Source of the DNA: DATEOR01 sp963841425
GTDB taxonomy: Bacteria; Actinomycetota; Thermoleophilia; Gaiellales; Gaiellaceae
Direction of reading: 5' to 3'
Assembly (NCBI GenBank): GCA_963841425.1
Contig: CAWJCL010000003.1
Location: forward strand, 251,227 to 315,226
Length of the DNA: 64,000 nt
Shown: positions 52,823 to 61,954 of the stretch, one piece after another
Layout of the letters: each line of letters begins with the position of its first letter
Numbering within the stretch: the first letter of the stretch is position 1
Notes under the pieces: model-generated
Databases searched by the model: none
What the model was told of the DNA's origin: nothing
The model's input: only the letters and a program-made list of their open reading frames with translations
Made by a program: the position numbers and the translations under genes

Positions 52823-53803
52823 ATGAAGAATCTCAACGCCGCTGCGATCGAGACATCCGGCCTGGTCAAGCTCTTCGGAAGCACGCGTGCAGTCGACGGC
52901 GTCGACTTGCGCGTGCCGAGGGGTCTCGTCTACGGGCTGCTGGGGCCGAACGGGGCCGGCAAGACGACGACGATTCGGGTGCTCGCGACCTTGCTTCGTC
53001 CGGACGGGGGGACGGCGCGCGTCTTCGGGCATGACGTCGTGCGAGAGGCGGATGCGGTTCGCGGCCACGTGACGCTGACGGGCCAATTCGCCTCGGTCGA
53101 CCAGGACCTGACCGGACGTGAGAATCTCGTCCTGCTCGCCCGGCTGCTCGGCTACTCGCGTCGCGACGCCAGGGCCCGGGCGGGGGAGCTGCTGGAGGCG
53201 TTCGGCCTGGCCGACGCGGGTGGGCGTCAGGTGAAAGCGTACTCGGGCGGAATGCGGCGCCGGCTGGACATCGCCGCCAGCGTGGTCGTCGCTCCCGAGC
53301 TGCTCTTCCTCGACGAGCCGACCACCGGGCTCGACCCGCGCAGCCGTAACCAGGTCTGGCAGATTGTCCGCTCGCTGGTCGCCGACGGCACCACCGTTTT
53401 GCTGACGACGCAGTACCTGGACGAGGCCGATCAGCTCGCCGACCGGATCGCGGTCATCGACCAGGGGCAGGTGATCGCCGAAGGCACCCCCGGCGAGCTG
53501 AAGGCGTCGGTCGGTCACGCGAGCCTGCGCGTGCGCCTGCGCGATCGCGACCAGCGACCCGAGGCCGAGCGGCTGCTCTCGAAAGCCCTCGGCATCGAAC
53601 TGCATCGAGAGCGCGACCCGGCCGCGCTCTCGGGTCGCGTCGCCGACCCCGACGATGTCGCGTCCGCGCTCGGACAACTCGCCCTCTCGGGAATCGCCGT
53701 CACCGGGTTCGCACTCGGCCAGCCGAGTCTCGACGAGGTCTTTCTCACCCTCACCGGACACCCCACCGACGTCAGCGTCACCGCAGAGGAGGAAGCCGCG
53801 TGA
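52823..53803 (+). CDS. ABC transporter ATP-binding protein, DrrA type
   Basis: The 326-residue ATPase has Walker A 'LLGPNGAGKTTTIR' (40-52), Q-loop 'LTGQFASVDQDLTGRENL', signature 'YSGGMRRRLDIAASVV', Walker B 'LLFLDEPTTGLDP' and the H-loop region 'LLTTQYLDEADQLAD', followed by the C-terminal domain common to DrrA-like drug exporters. AAAAGGAAG precedes the ATG. Its stop overlaps the permease start (GTGA). Confidence 0.93.
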   Translation: MKNLNAAAIETSGLVKLFGSTRAVDGVDLRVPRGLVYGLLGPNGAGKTTTIRVLATLLRPDGGTARVFGHDVVREADAVRGHVTLTGQFASVDQDLTGRENLVLLARLLGYSRRDARARAGELLEAFGLADAGGRQVKAYSGGMRRRLDIAASVVVAPELLFLDEPTTGLDPRSRNQVWQIVRSLVADGTTVLLTTQYLDEADQLADRIAVIDQGQVIAEGTPGELKASVGHASLRVRLRDRDQRPEAERLLSKALGIELHRERDPAALSGRVADPDDVASALGQLALSGIAVTGFALGQPSLDEVFLTLTGHPTDVSVTAEEEAA

Positions 53804-54639
53804 CCGAAACGGCCGTCCCACCCAAGACGACGATCGACGACCCGCTGCAGAGGCTGGCGGGCGCCTGCACGCGGCCTGCCCGCCCCGGCGCCGTGTCGGT
53901 CTCGTTCACCTTCGCCTGGAGAGGCCTGCTCAAGATCAAGCACGTCCCCGAGCAGCTCGGCGACGTGATCGGAATCCCGATCATCTTCACGCTCATGTTC
54001 ACCTACCTCTTCGGCGGCGCCCTCGCCGGCTCCACCGGCCACTACCTCACGTTCCTGCTGCCCGGGACGCTCGTGATGGCCGTCCTGCTGGTCAGCGTCT
54101 ACACAGGGATCACCCTCAACACCGACATCACAAGCGGCGTCTTCGACCGCTATCGGTCGCTGCCGATATGGCGGCCCGCTCCGATCGTCGGCGGATTGCT
54201 TGGCGACATCGGCCGCTACCTGCTCGCCGCCGCGCTCGTCATCCTGCTCGGCCTCGCCATGGGCTTTCGCCCCGGCGGGGGCGCGACCGGCCTCCTCGAA
54301 GCGGTAGCGCTAGTGCTGGTCTTCGCGCTCAGTCTCTCCTGGATCTGGACGAGCCTCGGCCTCGTCCTGCGAACTCCCAGCTCGGTGCAGACAATCGGCC
54401 TACTGATCCTCTTCCCACTCACCTTTGCAAGCAACGTCTTCGTCGACCCACACACGATGCCCGGCTGGGTTCGCGCGTTCGTCGACGTCAATCCGGTCAG
54501 CCACCTTGTCACCGCGACCCGCGGCCTCACCGACGGCACGGCCACGGCCACCCAGATCGGTTGGGTCCTCGTCGCGTCGGCCGTTCTCACCGCCGTCTTC
54601 GCCCCCTTGACGCTGCACCTCTACGAAAAGGACCGCTGA
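53800..54639 (+). CDS. ABC-2 type transporter permease, DrrB type
   Basis: A 279-residue permease with six helices. 'GIPIIFTLMFTYLFGGALAG' and 'LFPLTFASNVFVDPHTMPGW' are typical ABC-2/DrrB motifs, the latter just before the last helices. The N-terminal 40 residues are cytoplasmic and Pro-rich. It forms the membrane half of the exporter with the preceding ATPase. The substrate is unknown, probably a hydrophobic drug or lipid. Confidence 0.92.
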   Translation: MTETAVPPKTTIDDPLQRLAGACTRPARPGAVSVSFTFAWRGLLKIKHVPEQLGDVIGIPIIFTLMFTYLFGGALAGSTGHYLTFLLPGTLVMAVLLVSVYTGITLNTDITSGVFDRYRSLPIWRPAPIVGGLLGDIGRYLLAAALVILLGLAMGFRPGGGATGLLEAVALVLVFALSLSWIWTSLGLVLRTPSSVQTIGLLILFPLTFASNVFVDPHTMPGWVRAFVDVNPVSHLVTATRGLTDGTATATQIGWVLVASAVLTAVFAPLTLHLYEKDR

Positions 54640-54851
54640 GCAGGGAGGTGCTGCGCAGTGTGTGATCGTGTGAAAGAGAACCAGGCACCGCAGTCGATTT
54701 GAAGGCATCGCGACCGGTCGAAGGCGAGGTGAAGACCCTCCTCGGTGGCGCCGTGCTGATCTATGCCGGGAAGGGCGCGCATCGGCGCGCTTGACAGCCT
54801 GATGAGGGCGAACGAGGATTTTCCCCGTCGTCAGATCTGAGCGGGGGGCAG

Positions 54852-55439
54852 ATGGAGATTGGCGGTGCCCAGGGTCGATGGCCCGCCTCGGCCGCTGCGG
54901 CGGGCGAGCGCTTCGCGGGTGTCCCCCGGCGATTCCTCGCCTGGCTGATCGACCTCGTGGTCGTGACCGCGCTGATCTTCTCAGCGGTCAGCCTGGTGGA
55001 CGTGGCGGTCGGGCCGGCCGTGGAGATTCGGCCGGACGCGCCCACGCTGCGTGGCACCGTTTCGGTCTCCCACGCCAGGCTGGTCGTCGATGCCGTGGTG
55101 GCAACGGGACTCAGCGCAGCCTACTTCGTCGTGCCGTGGGCTCTCGTGGGGGCCTCGCTCGGGCAACGCGCTCTCCGGATCCGCGTTCGCCGCGCCGGCA
55201 GCGACAAGACGCTTCCGGTCGGGCGGGCGACCGCGCGTTGGGTTCTCCTCTTCCCTCCTTTCGCGACCGTGTCCGCCTTCACGACCGGCGTGCCTCTTCT
55301 CGGCTGGTTTCTCTGGGGCGGTGCGGCGGTGTGGTATGCCATCCTCTTTCTCAGTACGGTCGGCAGCGTGACGAGACAGGGGCTCCACGACCGCCTTGCG
55401 CGGAGTGTCGTGTCCAAGAAGCGAGTGGCGGCCGGCTGA
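54852..55439 (+). CDS. RDD-family membrane protein
   Basis: The 195-residue protein opens the RDD domain with 'GVPRRFLAWLIDLVVVTALI', has 'LGQRALRIRVRRA' in the middle and ends 'RQGLHDRLARSVVSKKR'. These are the conserved Arg/Asp positions of the family, around three to four helices. Function in the family is mostly unknown. It ends seven bases before the GMC oxidoreductase start and may be cotranscribed. Confidence 0.85.
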   Translation: MEIGGAQGRWPASAAAAGERFAGVPRRFLAWLIDLVVVTALIFSAVSLVDVAVGPAVEIRPDAPTLRGTVSVSHARLVVDAVVATGLSAAYFVVPWALVGASLGQRALRIRVRRAGSDKTLPVGRATARWVLLFPPFATVSAFTTGVPLLGWFLWGGAAVWYAILFLSTVGSVTRQGLHDRLARSVVSKKRVAAG

Positions 55440-55446
55440 GAGGACG

Positions 55447-57045
55447 ATGTTCGCCGACGCTCGCTCCGTTCCGAAGGACACCCGTCTCGACACGGATATC
55501 TGCATCATCGGTGCAGGGCCTGCGGGGATCACGCTCGCGCGCGAGTTCATCGGCTCCTCGTTCCGGATCGCCGTTCTCGAGAGCGGCGGCTTGCAGTACG
55601 ACCAGGAGACCCAGGAGCTCTACGAGGGCGGCTCGATCGGACTGCCCTATCCGGACCTTTCGGGCCCGCGCTTGCGCTTCTTCGGCGGTACGAGCAACCA
55701 CTGGGGCGGGATTTGCAGGCCGTTCGACGAGGCTGACTTCGAGCCGCGGGAGGGGATTCCGTTCACAGGCTGGCCGATCGGCAAGGCCGACGTCGACCCG
55801 TTCTACGCCCGGGCTGTCCCCATCGTCCGCCTCCATTCGGATGACTGGACACTCGACGATTGGAGCCCCGGCCACGCGCCGAGGCCGCTGGCGCTCAATC
55901 GGGATCTCATCGAAACCAGGGTGACTCAGGTGGTCGACGAGGGGCTGCGGAGCTTCGGGCGGAACTACCGCGACGAGCTTCGACTCGCGTCGAACGTGAC
56001 GGTGTTCTTGCACGCCAACGCGATGGGCGTTCACGCCGATGAAACGGCACAGCACGCGACGTCCGTTCCCGTGCGGACGCTCGAGGGCAACGCCTTCGAG
56101 GTGGTCGCCAAGGTGTTCGTGCTCGCAACCGGCGCCGTCGAGAACGTAAGGCAGCTCCTCGTCTCCAACGATCGGCGTCCCAACGGACTGGGAAATCAGC
56201 ACGATCTCGTCGGCAGGTTCTTCCTCGAGCACCCCCGCTTCCTCGCCGCCTCGATCGTGCCCCTCGATCGAGCCCCGAATCTGGCGTTCTATGACAGCCA
56301 TCGCATCGCCGAGGCCGACATCCGTGGCTATCTGGCCTCCTCCAAGAGCTTCCAGCTCGCCGAGGGCCTGCTGGACCTCCAGCTCCGCGTCGAGCTCGAC
56401 TACGGGGAACCTCCGGAGGATGTCGGCGACTTCGCCCGCCACGTGGTCACGCTGGGGAAGGATCTCGAGAGCTGGCAAAGGCTTGCGATGCCCGGCACCC
56501 CGATCCCTGTGCCGTTCCTAGACGTCATCCGGAAAGCACTGGACTCGCCCGACGACACGTACATCTACCTTCGAGGGCAGGTGGACAACATCGGCATCAC
56601 CACCAGGATCGAGCCCGCCCCGAACCCGGACAGCCGCATCCTGCTGGTCGGAGAACGCGACGAGCTCGGCATGCAGCGCGTGGCGCTGGACTGGCGCTTG
56701 AGCGAAATCGACAAGCGAAACGTGCGCCGAACGCTCGAGGTGTTCGGGGCCGAGATCGCGCGGACTGGCGTCGGGCGCCTGAGGATCACCTACGACCAGG
56801 ACGAGGGCGAGTCGGGCTGGCCTGACGACATGGGCGGAGGCGAGCACCTCATGGGGACGACGCGGATGAGCGACGATCCGAAGCAGGGCGTCGTCGACCG
56901 CAACTGCCGCGTGCACGGGATGTCCAACCTGTTCGTCTCGGGAAGCTCGGTCTTTCCGACCGCAGGCGGAGCGACGCCGACCCTGATGCTCGTGGCGCTC
57001 GCACTGCGGCTCGCAGACCATCTCAAGCGCGAGGTGCTGGCCTGA
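55447..57045 (+). CDS. GMC-family FAD oxidoreductase
   Basis: Starting at the ATG at 55447 the protein has 532 residues. The FAD loop is 'ICIIGAGPAGITLAREF', followed by 'RFFGGTSNHWGGICRPFD' and the C-terminal 'LFVSGSSVFPTAGGATPTLM' with the active-site region 'GGEHLMGTTRMSDDP'. The 'G.T..HWGG' form is the glucose/gluconate-dehydrogenase-like branch that works with a small Tat-exported subunit. That subunit follows two bases after the stop. Substrate likely a sugar or alcohol; not determined. Confidence 0.88.
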   Translation: MFADARSVPKDTRLDTDICIIGAGPAGITLAREFIGSSFRIAVLESGGLQYDQETQELYEGGSIGLPYPDLSGPRLRFFGGTSNHWGGICRPFDEADFEPREGIPFTGWPIGKADVDPFYARAVPIVRLHSDDWTLDDWSPGHAPRPLALNRDLIETRVTQVVDEGLRSFGRNYRDELRLASNVTVFLHANAMGVHADETAQHATSVPVRTLEGNAFEVVAKVFVLATGAVENVRQLLVSNDRRPNGLGNQHDLVGRFFLEHPRFLAASIVPLDRAPNLAFYDSHRIAEADIRGYLASSKSFQLAEGLLDLQLRVELDYGEPPEDVGDFARHVVTLGKDLESWQRLAMPGTPIPVPFLDVIRKALDSPDDTYIYLRGQVDNIGITTRIEPAPNPDSRILLVGERDELGMQRVALDWRLSEIDKRNVRRTLEVFGAEIARTGVGRLRITYDQDEGESGWPDDMGGGEHLMGTTRMSDDPKQGVVDRNCRVHGMSNLFVSGSSVFPTAGGATPTLMLVALALRLADHLKREVLA

Positions 57046-57047
57046 AA

Positions 57048-57473
57048 ATGGAACGGACGATGAGGCGCCGCACGTTCCTCCTCGCCGCCGGCGGAGTTGG
57101 TTTTTCCTGGCTGTGGCGGTCGTCCGGGTTCTGGCCGGCGCTCGGGCCACCCCCAACCGCAATCGAGCGGCTGACCGGGCTCCTCGAGCATCCGAAAAGC
57201 GCAGCGGTGGTCGGCCGCGCCTATTTGCAGGCGTTCCCGGCCGAGTCTTCGCCGGGCCTCCTGGCTGCCCGCCTGGTGGAGCGGATTCCCGGTGGGCTCG
57301 AGACGGTGGCGGCGTCCACCGAGAGCCAGGTGAGCGAGCTAGTGAGAAGCTCGATCGGAGACGACTTCGCGGATCTCGAGATCGTCGTGCTTCAGGGGTG
57401 GGTGTTCGCTCGCACCGAAGCGCGGTTGTGCGCACTCACGGAATTACAAGAGCGCTCCGCAAGCCCAGCCTGA
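57048..57473 (+). CDS. Tat-exported small subunit of the GMC oxidoreductase
   Basis: The 141-residue protein has a twin-arginine signal ('MRRRTFLLAAGGVGFSWLW', from ATG 57060 or the ATG four codons before). It resembles gluconate-2-dehydrogenase subunit 3-like proteins in size and position, including 'VVGRAYLQAFPAESS' and the closing 'DFADLEIVVLQGWVFARTEA'. Such subunits carry the FAD subunit across the membrane and help it dock to its electron acceptor. No cytochrome subunit is adjacent. Confidence 0.72.
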   Translation: MERTMRRRTFLLAAGGVGFSWLWRSSGFWPALGPPPTAIERLTGLLEHPKSAAVVGRAYLQAFPAESSPGLLAARLVERIPGGLETVAASTESQVSELVRSSIGDDFADLEIVVLQGWVFARTEARLCALTELQERSASPA

Positions 57474-57679
57474 GCTCGGACCCGCCAGCGTCCCGAAGGG
57501 CGTTGGGATCCTCCGAGATGTCCCGCCCGGTGTTCTGCGGTCTCTGCGACACCAACCTCGGTGTCATCTACGAGCGCGAGGCGGATCATGCGCTCGCGTC
57601 GTTCGAGATCAGCGCGGGATGCATCGTTGTCGAAACAAAAACGAGCCCGTGGCTCATCTCGCGTGGCGCTCATCGGGCA

Positions 57680-60600
57680 CTAGGGTTCCTGCGAAGCCCG
57701 CTGCCAGCGCGACTCCACACGAGCTGCAGCGGCCTTGGCGCCGAGCCGGTCAAGGCCGGTGAGCGCGCAGCGACGCGGTTCCTCGGTGTCGGCGTCGGCG
57801 AGCGCGAGCGCCGCCTCGTACGGGCAACCGATCGCCGTCCAGCGCTCGGCGGCTCGTGCCCAGGCGCCCGCAATCTGCAGTGCGTAGGGATGTTCGAGAT
57901 CGGGCAGCGGTGGAGCTTCGAGCCCCGCGCGCCAGCGCCAGAACGCGAGCTCGGGTAGCGGCCACGGGCCGCGTTGCTCGCGCGCATCCGCGAACACGAG
58001 GTCGGTGGCCGCGATGATTCCGTCTCGGTCACCCTCGAGCCACGCCACCTCCGCCTGCGCGAGTGCGACGGGCGCGATCCGCATCACCTCACCCGACGGC
58101 TGAGCGAGCTCGAGCGCTTCATCGAGAAGCGAGTCGGTCTCCGCCTCGCCGCGGCGCACAGTTACGAGGGCGCGCACGGTGAGTGCGAGGACGCGCGGGA
58201 AGATCGACGTCAGCCGCTTCTGGAAGACGAGCGTGCAGAGCGCGTCGGCCTCGTCCCAGCGGCCGCGGTCGAGCTCGATCTTCGCGCCGAACGCTTGGAG
58301 GTAGCTCTCCGACAGGATGTGGCCGCGCTCGCCGGTGTATGCCAGTCCGCGCTCGAGGTGGTGGTCTGCGATCTCGTAGGAACGGAGGAAGGCGGCCGTG
58401 TGCAGGAGATGGATGAACGCGCCCGCTACAGCATTCGGCATCTCGGCCGCCTCGCTCATCGCAAGGTTTTGCTCGAGCTTGTCGAGCCCGTCGGGCTGTC
58501 CCGCGAGAGCCTCCGCCATCGCGATTGTTCTCAACGCCCTGATACTGGTCTCGGTGTCGCCGACACGATCGGCGAGCGCGTGCGCGTGCGCGGCGTACGC
58601 AATTGCGTGCTCCGTGTCGAGGTCATCCTTCCGGAGTGCTGCCAAGACGGCATACGCCATCGCGAGCTCGCGCCCATGCTCGACCTGCTCGAGGGTGGCT
58701 ATCGCCCGACGAACTGTCTCGTCGGCATCGGCGGTGCGTCCAGGGCACCAGAGGATGTCTGCGAGCTGGAGCAGTGAGTCTCCCTCACCACGGGTGTCGC
58801 CGATGTCGCGAAACGCTGCGGCTGCGCGCTCGAGCGCGTCGAACGCTTCGTGCTGCTGGTCGGTGAGATAGCACTCGTGCGAGTACTTGTGCAGCAGCTC
58901 CGCACGCTCACGCGGCTCGAGGCTTGCCGCGAAGCGCAGCGCACGTCCGTATTGCGCAGCGGCCTCACGATGGGCACCGACCGTGACCGCACGATCGCCG
59001 GCCGCGGGCGCGTAGCGGAGCACCGCGACCGCGTCTTCCGCGCCTTCGGCGTGGTGAGCCAGCCGCTCCACATCCGGGGAACCCGTCGGCGGCTCGGCCA
59101 GTGCGGGGAGCGCCCTGCGGTGCAGCGCGAGCCGCCGGGTAGGCGAAAGCGAGTCCTCGACGGCTAGCCGGGCCAGCTCATGCCGGAACGCGACGCCCTC
59201 AACGCTATGCACGAGCATCCCCGACGTGAGGCACTCGTCGAAGGCGTCGAGGTCGCCCTCGGTCAGTGCCTCGAGCAGCCAAAGCGGCACATGTGGGGGC
59301 GCCACCGCGGCAGCCTGGAGCAACGCTTCCGCTCGCGGCGAGAGGCTCGCGGCGCGCGCGAGAACGGCCTCGCGCACCGTGGCGGGCACCTCGGCGTCGC
59401 CGGCAGCGAGCGCCTCCGTTGCGAAAAAGGGGTTTCCGCCCGTCTTGCGATAGAGCTCGTCCACGTCGATTCCGCTCGGCGCGGCGAGGCGAGCGAGCGC
59501 GTCTCGTGAGAGCGGCGTCAGGTCGATTCGACGCAGCGTGCGACCCCTTGCGAAAGTGCCGAGCACGATACGGAGCGGATGCCGGCGGTCGAGCTCGTCG
59601 TCCCGGTATGTCAGGACAGCAAGAGCGGGGACCGACTCGATCTTGCGACTGAGCAATGCGATCACGTCGAGCGTCGCCTCGTCTGCCCACTGCAGATCCT
59701 CGAGCACGAGGACGGTCGGCCCGCGCGCTGCGAGCTCGCGGATCAACGCCGCGGCAACGGCCTGTGGCTTCCCGCCCTCGTCCACGACCCGAAGGAGCTC
59801 GCCGCCGGTCGCCTCCGCGACATCGACGAGCGGCCCCAGCGGACGCGGCGTGAAGAGCGGATCGCAGGCGCCCCAGAGCAAACGTGGCGCATCGTGCTGA
59901 TCGGCGCAGAACCTTCGCAGGAGCGACGTCTTGCCGACGCCCGCCTCGCCGGTCACGGACACGAGGCCGCCGCGACGGGTGCGCGCGACGTCCCCGAGCG
60001 ATTCCGCGAGCGCAGAGGTCGCTTCGTTACGTTCGAGCAGGGCATCGCCGGCATCTTCGAGGCCCGGCTCGATCACGGATGCGGGTCGCTGGCCAGCGAC
60101 GGACGGGAAGATCTTTTGCAGACCAGCCGCCTCGAGCTGATACAGACGCTCTGGGCGGTCGAGGTCCTTCAACCAGTACTCGCCGAGCTCGTGGAGGTGT
60201 GCGCCGTCGAGCTCGGCGTCCTCGAGGACGGACGATGCCGCCAGCGAGACGAGGATCTGCCCGCCATGGGCCGCCGCCATGATTCGCGCGGCGCGGTGCA
60301 CGCCGAGGCCGTAGTAGCCCTCGTCCGACGCGCTCGGCTCGGCGGTGTGTATGCCCATGCGGACACGCACCTCGCTCGCTTCCGGCCACTCGTGCGTCGC
60401 GAGCGCGCGCTGGGCGTCGATCGCCGCCTTCACAGCCTCGTCCGCACGTCGGAAGGCAAAGAGGAACGAGTCACCCTGGTTGTCGACCTCCTCGCCCCCG
60501 TGATCCTGCGCGGCCGCGCGAAGAATCCGCCGATGCTCGGCAAGGAGATCGCCGTACCGTGCACCCAGCGTCTTCAGGAGTTGCGTCGACCCCTCTATGT

Positions 60601-60712
60601 CAGTGAAGAGCAAGGTGAGGGTTCCCGTGGGGAGGCTTGTCGTGCGCACCGGACTCACTTCATACACCGCGCAGCAACACATCTCCAGTAGCTCGGTGAC
60701 GTGGGGGTCCAT
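57680..60712 (-). CDS. Class III adenylate/guanylate cyclase fused to AAA ATPase and TPR domains
   Basis: The 1010-residue regulator begins with a cyclase homology domain: 'LTLLFTDIEGSTQLLKTLG' (metal Asp), 'VDNQGDSFLFAF' (second Asp, with Ser in place of the usual Gly after it) and 'RVRMGIHTAEPSASDEGYYG'. An AAA domain follows with 'VSVTGEAGVGKTSLLRRF' and 'VLVLEDLQWADEATLDVIAL', and ~500 residues of TPR-like helices. A LuxR output domain is absent. This architecture is common in actinobacteria. The N-terminal Cys-rich residues may precede the true start. Confidence 0.88.
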   Translation of the reverse strand: MDPHVTELLEMCCCAVYEVSPVRTTSLPTGTLTLLFTDIEGSTQLLKTLGARYGDLLAEHRRILRAAAQDHGGEEVDNQGDSFLFAFRRADEAVKAAIDAQRALATHEWPEASEVRVRMGIHTAEPSASDEGYYGLGVHRAARIMAAAHGGQILVSLAASSVLEDAELDGAHLHELGEYWLKDLDRPERLYQLEAAGLQKIFPSVAGQRPASVIEPGLEDAGDALLERNEATSALAESLGDVARTRRGGLVSVTGEAGVGKTSLLRRFCADQHDAPRLLWGACDPLFTPRPLGPLVDVAEATGGELLRVVDEGGKPQAVAAALIRELAARGPTVLVLEDLQWADEATLDVIALLSRKIESVPALAVLTYRDDELDRRHPLRIVLGTFARGRTLRRIDLTPLSRDALARLAAPSGIDVDELYRKTGGNPFFATEALAAGDAEVPATVREAVLARAASLSPRAEALLQAAAVAPPHVPLWLLEALTEGDLDAFDECLTSGMLVHSVEGVAFRHELARLAVEDSLSPTRRLALHRRALPALAEPPTGSPDVERLAHHAEGAEDAVAVLRYAPAAGDRAVTVGAHREAAAQYGRALRFAASLEPRERAELLHKYSHECYLTDQQHEAFDALERAAAAFRDIGDTRGEGDSLLQLADILWCPGRTADADETVRRAIATLEQVEHGRELAMAYAVLAALRKDDLDTEHAIAYAAHAHALADRVGDTETSIRALRTIAMAEALAGQPDGLDKLEQNLAMSEAAEMPNAVAGAFIHLLHTAAFLRSYEIADHHLERGLAYTGERGHILSESYLQAFGAKIELDRGRWDEADALCTLVFQKRLTSIFPRVLALTVRALVTVRRGEAETDSLLDEALELAQPSGEVMRIAPVALAQAEVAWLEGDRDGIIAATDLVFADAREQRGPWPLPELAFWRWRAGLEAPPLPDLEHPYALQIAGAWARAAERWTAIGCPYEAALALADADTEEPRRCALTGLDRLGAKAAAARVESRWQRASQEP

Positions 60713-60830
60713 GCGCCAACCGGCTCGGGCGCCGCGTGATCAGCGACCTCCAGACGTTCAAAACGTGCGCGACTCACGAGGCGGGCAAAAGCACTTGCGA
60801 TCGGGAACGCCGGTCTACCCGGGCGGTCAC

Positions 60831-60866
60831 CCTTCTCCGGGGATTACCGGCTACGGCCGGCTTCTT
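60831..60866. repeat. Dispersed intergenic repeat, copy 1
   Basis: 36 bases here match 63333-63368 with two differences; the core reads CCGGGGATTACCGGCT. Both copies are outside genes and on the same strand. Confidence 0.7.
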
Positions 60867-60918
60867 GCGGCGATTTCAGGCCGCCCAGATCATGCTCTCC
60901 CACGGATCCTGTGATGCG

Positions 60919-61206
60919 CTAACTGTTATCGGATGCCTGCGACAGGGCGTGGGACGCGTTTGCGGCAACCACGCGAAGTGTCCGTGCGGGGGTATGACCG
61001 TCTGTTACGGCACTTCGATGTAGGGCCGTGGAGGGAGGAATGACGCCGTGCGCCTCGATCTGTGCCGCCATCTCGGGTGGCGGGGAGACCATCAGCGCCT
61101 GCGCGGCGTCGATGTCGTGGATGTCGGCGGTGACGGCGATGTTCTTGCTCCCATCGGCCGCGAGGCCGCAAACATGGAAGTTTTGAGGCGGTACCGGCGC
61201 GCGCGG
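60919..61206 (-). pseudogene. 5'-truncated coding remnant
   Basis: An open frame of 96 codons without a usable start contains 'VTADIHDIDAAQALMVSPPP' and 'QIEAHGVIPP'. This pattern recalls the C-terminal half of small ABM-like ferredoxin-fold proteins ('DL..A.......P......GV..PP'). An in-frame TGA lies just upstream (near 61208) where the N-terminal half should be. The identification is tentative. Its neighbour is another truncated gene, which supports decay. Confidence 0.4.
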
Positions 61207-61233
61207 TCAGGCGAGCACACTTGTCCTCGGATG

Positions 61234-61347
61234 TCATTCGGACAGAAACTCGCCCACCTCCTTGGCGACTCGGGTCGAGTCGTCGAACCAGGGCATGTGG
61301 CCGGCGCCTTCGACAAGGCGCAGCTCTCCGCGAGGCAATATCATCGA
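61234..61347 (-). pseudogene. 3' end of an alpha/beta hydrolase gene
   Basis: The last ~36 codons of a hydrolase are readable: 'LPRGELRLVEGAGHMPWFDD' then STRVAKEVGEFLSE and a stop at 61234-61236. 'VEGAGHMPW' is the catalytic-His motif of the fold. Nothing upstream on the minus strand (61348-61500) continues the hydrolase, so the first ~85% of the gene is missing. Confidence 0.65.
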
Positions 61348-61554
61348 CGTCACCACCACGGCCAGCGGCAAGAGTCAGTCCTTTCTAAGGCCGTACTTCC
61401 TTTTCCGGCCTTTTTTCGCGACAGGCAGTCTCACGGCCCTGTAGCGCGGACGCGCTCAATGAGTCCGTCCGGCACCTGGACGCCGCAGGGCTTGTACAAG
61501 AGCTAGAGCTCGCGGTAGTCCTTCGCGCTCGAACCCGACTCGCTCGCGACGTCA

Positions 61555-61790
61555 CGGCTCCGTGAACGATCCGTAGAAATTACGGAGGCAAGGTCAGAGA
61601 TTGCGCTGAGGAATGGTGTGGAGCGTGACGGCATGATGAGACTGCGCTAAGGAGAAATCGCCAAGAGAAGGAAGCTCTACCGAAGAAGCGCGACGAAGAC
61701 TCCCCGAAACGCCTCTCCGATAGAGCAGACGAAGGCGACAGACGACTTAGCGAAGGTCAAAGGAAGGGCCCAGAGATGGGCCCTTCCTCA
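61555..61790 (+). ncRNA. Candidate structured small RNA
   Basis: About 235 bases of purine-rich sequence, lower in GC than its surroundings and without any open frame of note, end in a perfect 12-bp hairpin. Internal pairings include CCGTA/TACGG (61578-61592) and CGCCT/AGGCG (around 61710-61737). No known family was recognised (not obviously tmRNA, RNase P, 6S or SRP). Strand and ends are inferred from the terminal hairpin. Confidence 0.35.
61761..61788. terminator. Perfect 12-bp hairpin
   Basis: AGGAAGGGCCCA, loop GAGA, TGGGCCCTTCCT. There is no coding gene ending next to it on either strand; it lies 167 bases upstream of the oxidoreductase start. It may therefore end a non-coding transcript. 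Confidence 0.7.
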
Positions 61791-61954
61791 TACTCGTCGG
61801 TTCTCACCAGCCGTCCCCAGAGCCGCGCCCCCGAAGCGTCCAGCGCCCCGCCAAACGTTCCGACCACGATGCCCGGGCGGCGTGGCCGAGGGTGCTGCGC
61901 GTGCGCAAACGCGCCCGGCTCGAACAGGCGGTGTAAGACTGCAGCCGACGCGGA

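Larger units (their letters stand above)
60713..61554. other. Gene-poor, decayed region
   Basis: No intact gene is supported. The stretch holds one copy of a dispersed repeat (60831-60866), a 5'-truncated coding remnant (60919-61206), the 3' end of an alpha/beta hydrolase (61234-61347), and unassigned sequence up to the candidate RNA at 61555. Confidence 0.6.

Noticed and set aside
57519..57730. Small plus-strand frame with a CGLC motif after the GMC pair
   Set aside because: It runs on into the antisense of the cyclase gene without a natural end, and has no ribosome site. Possibly a remnant, but not supported.
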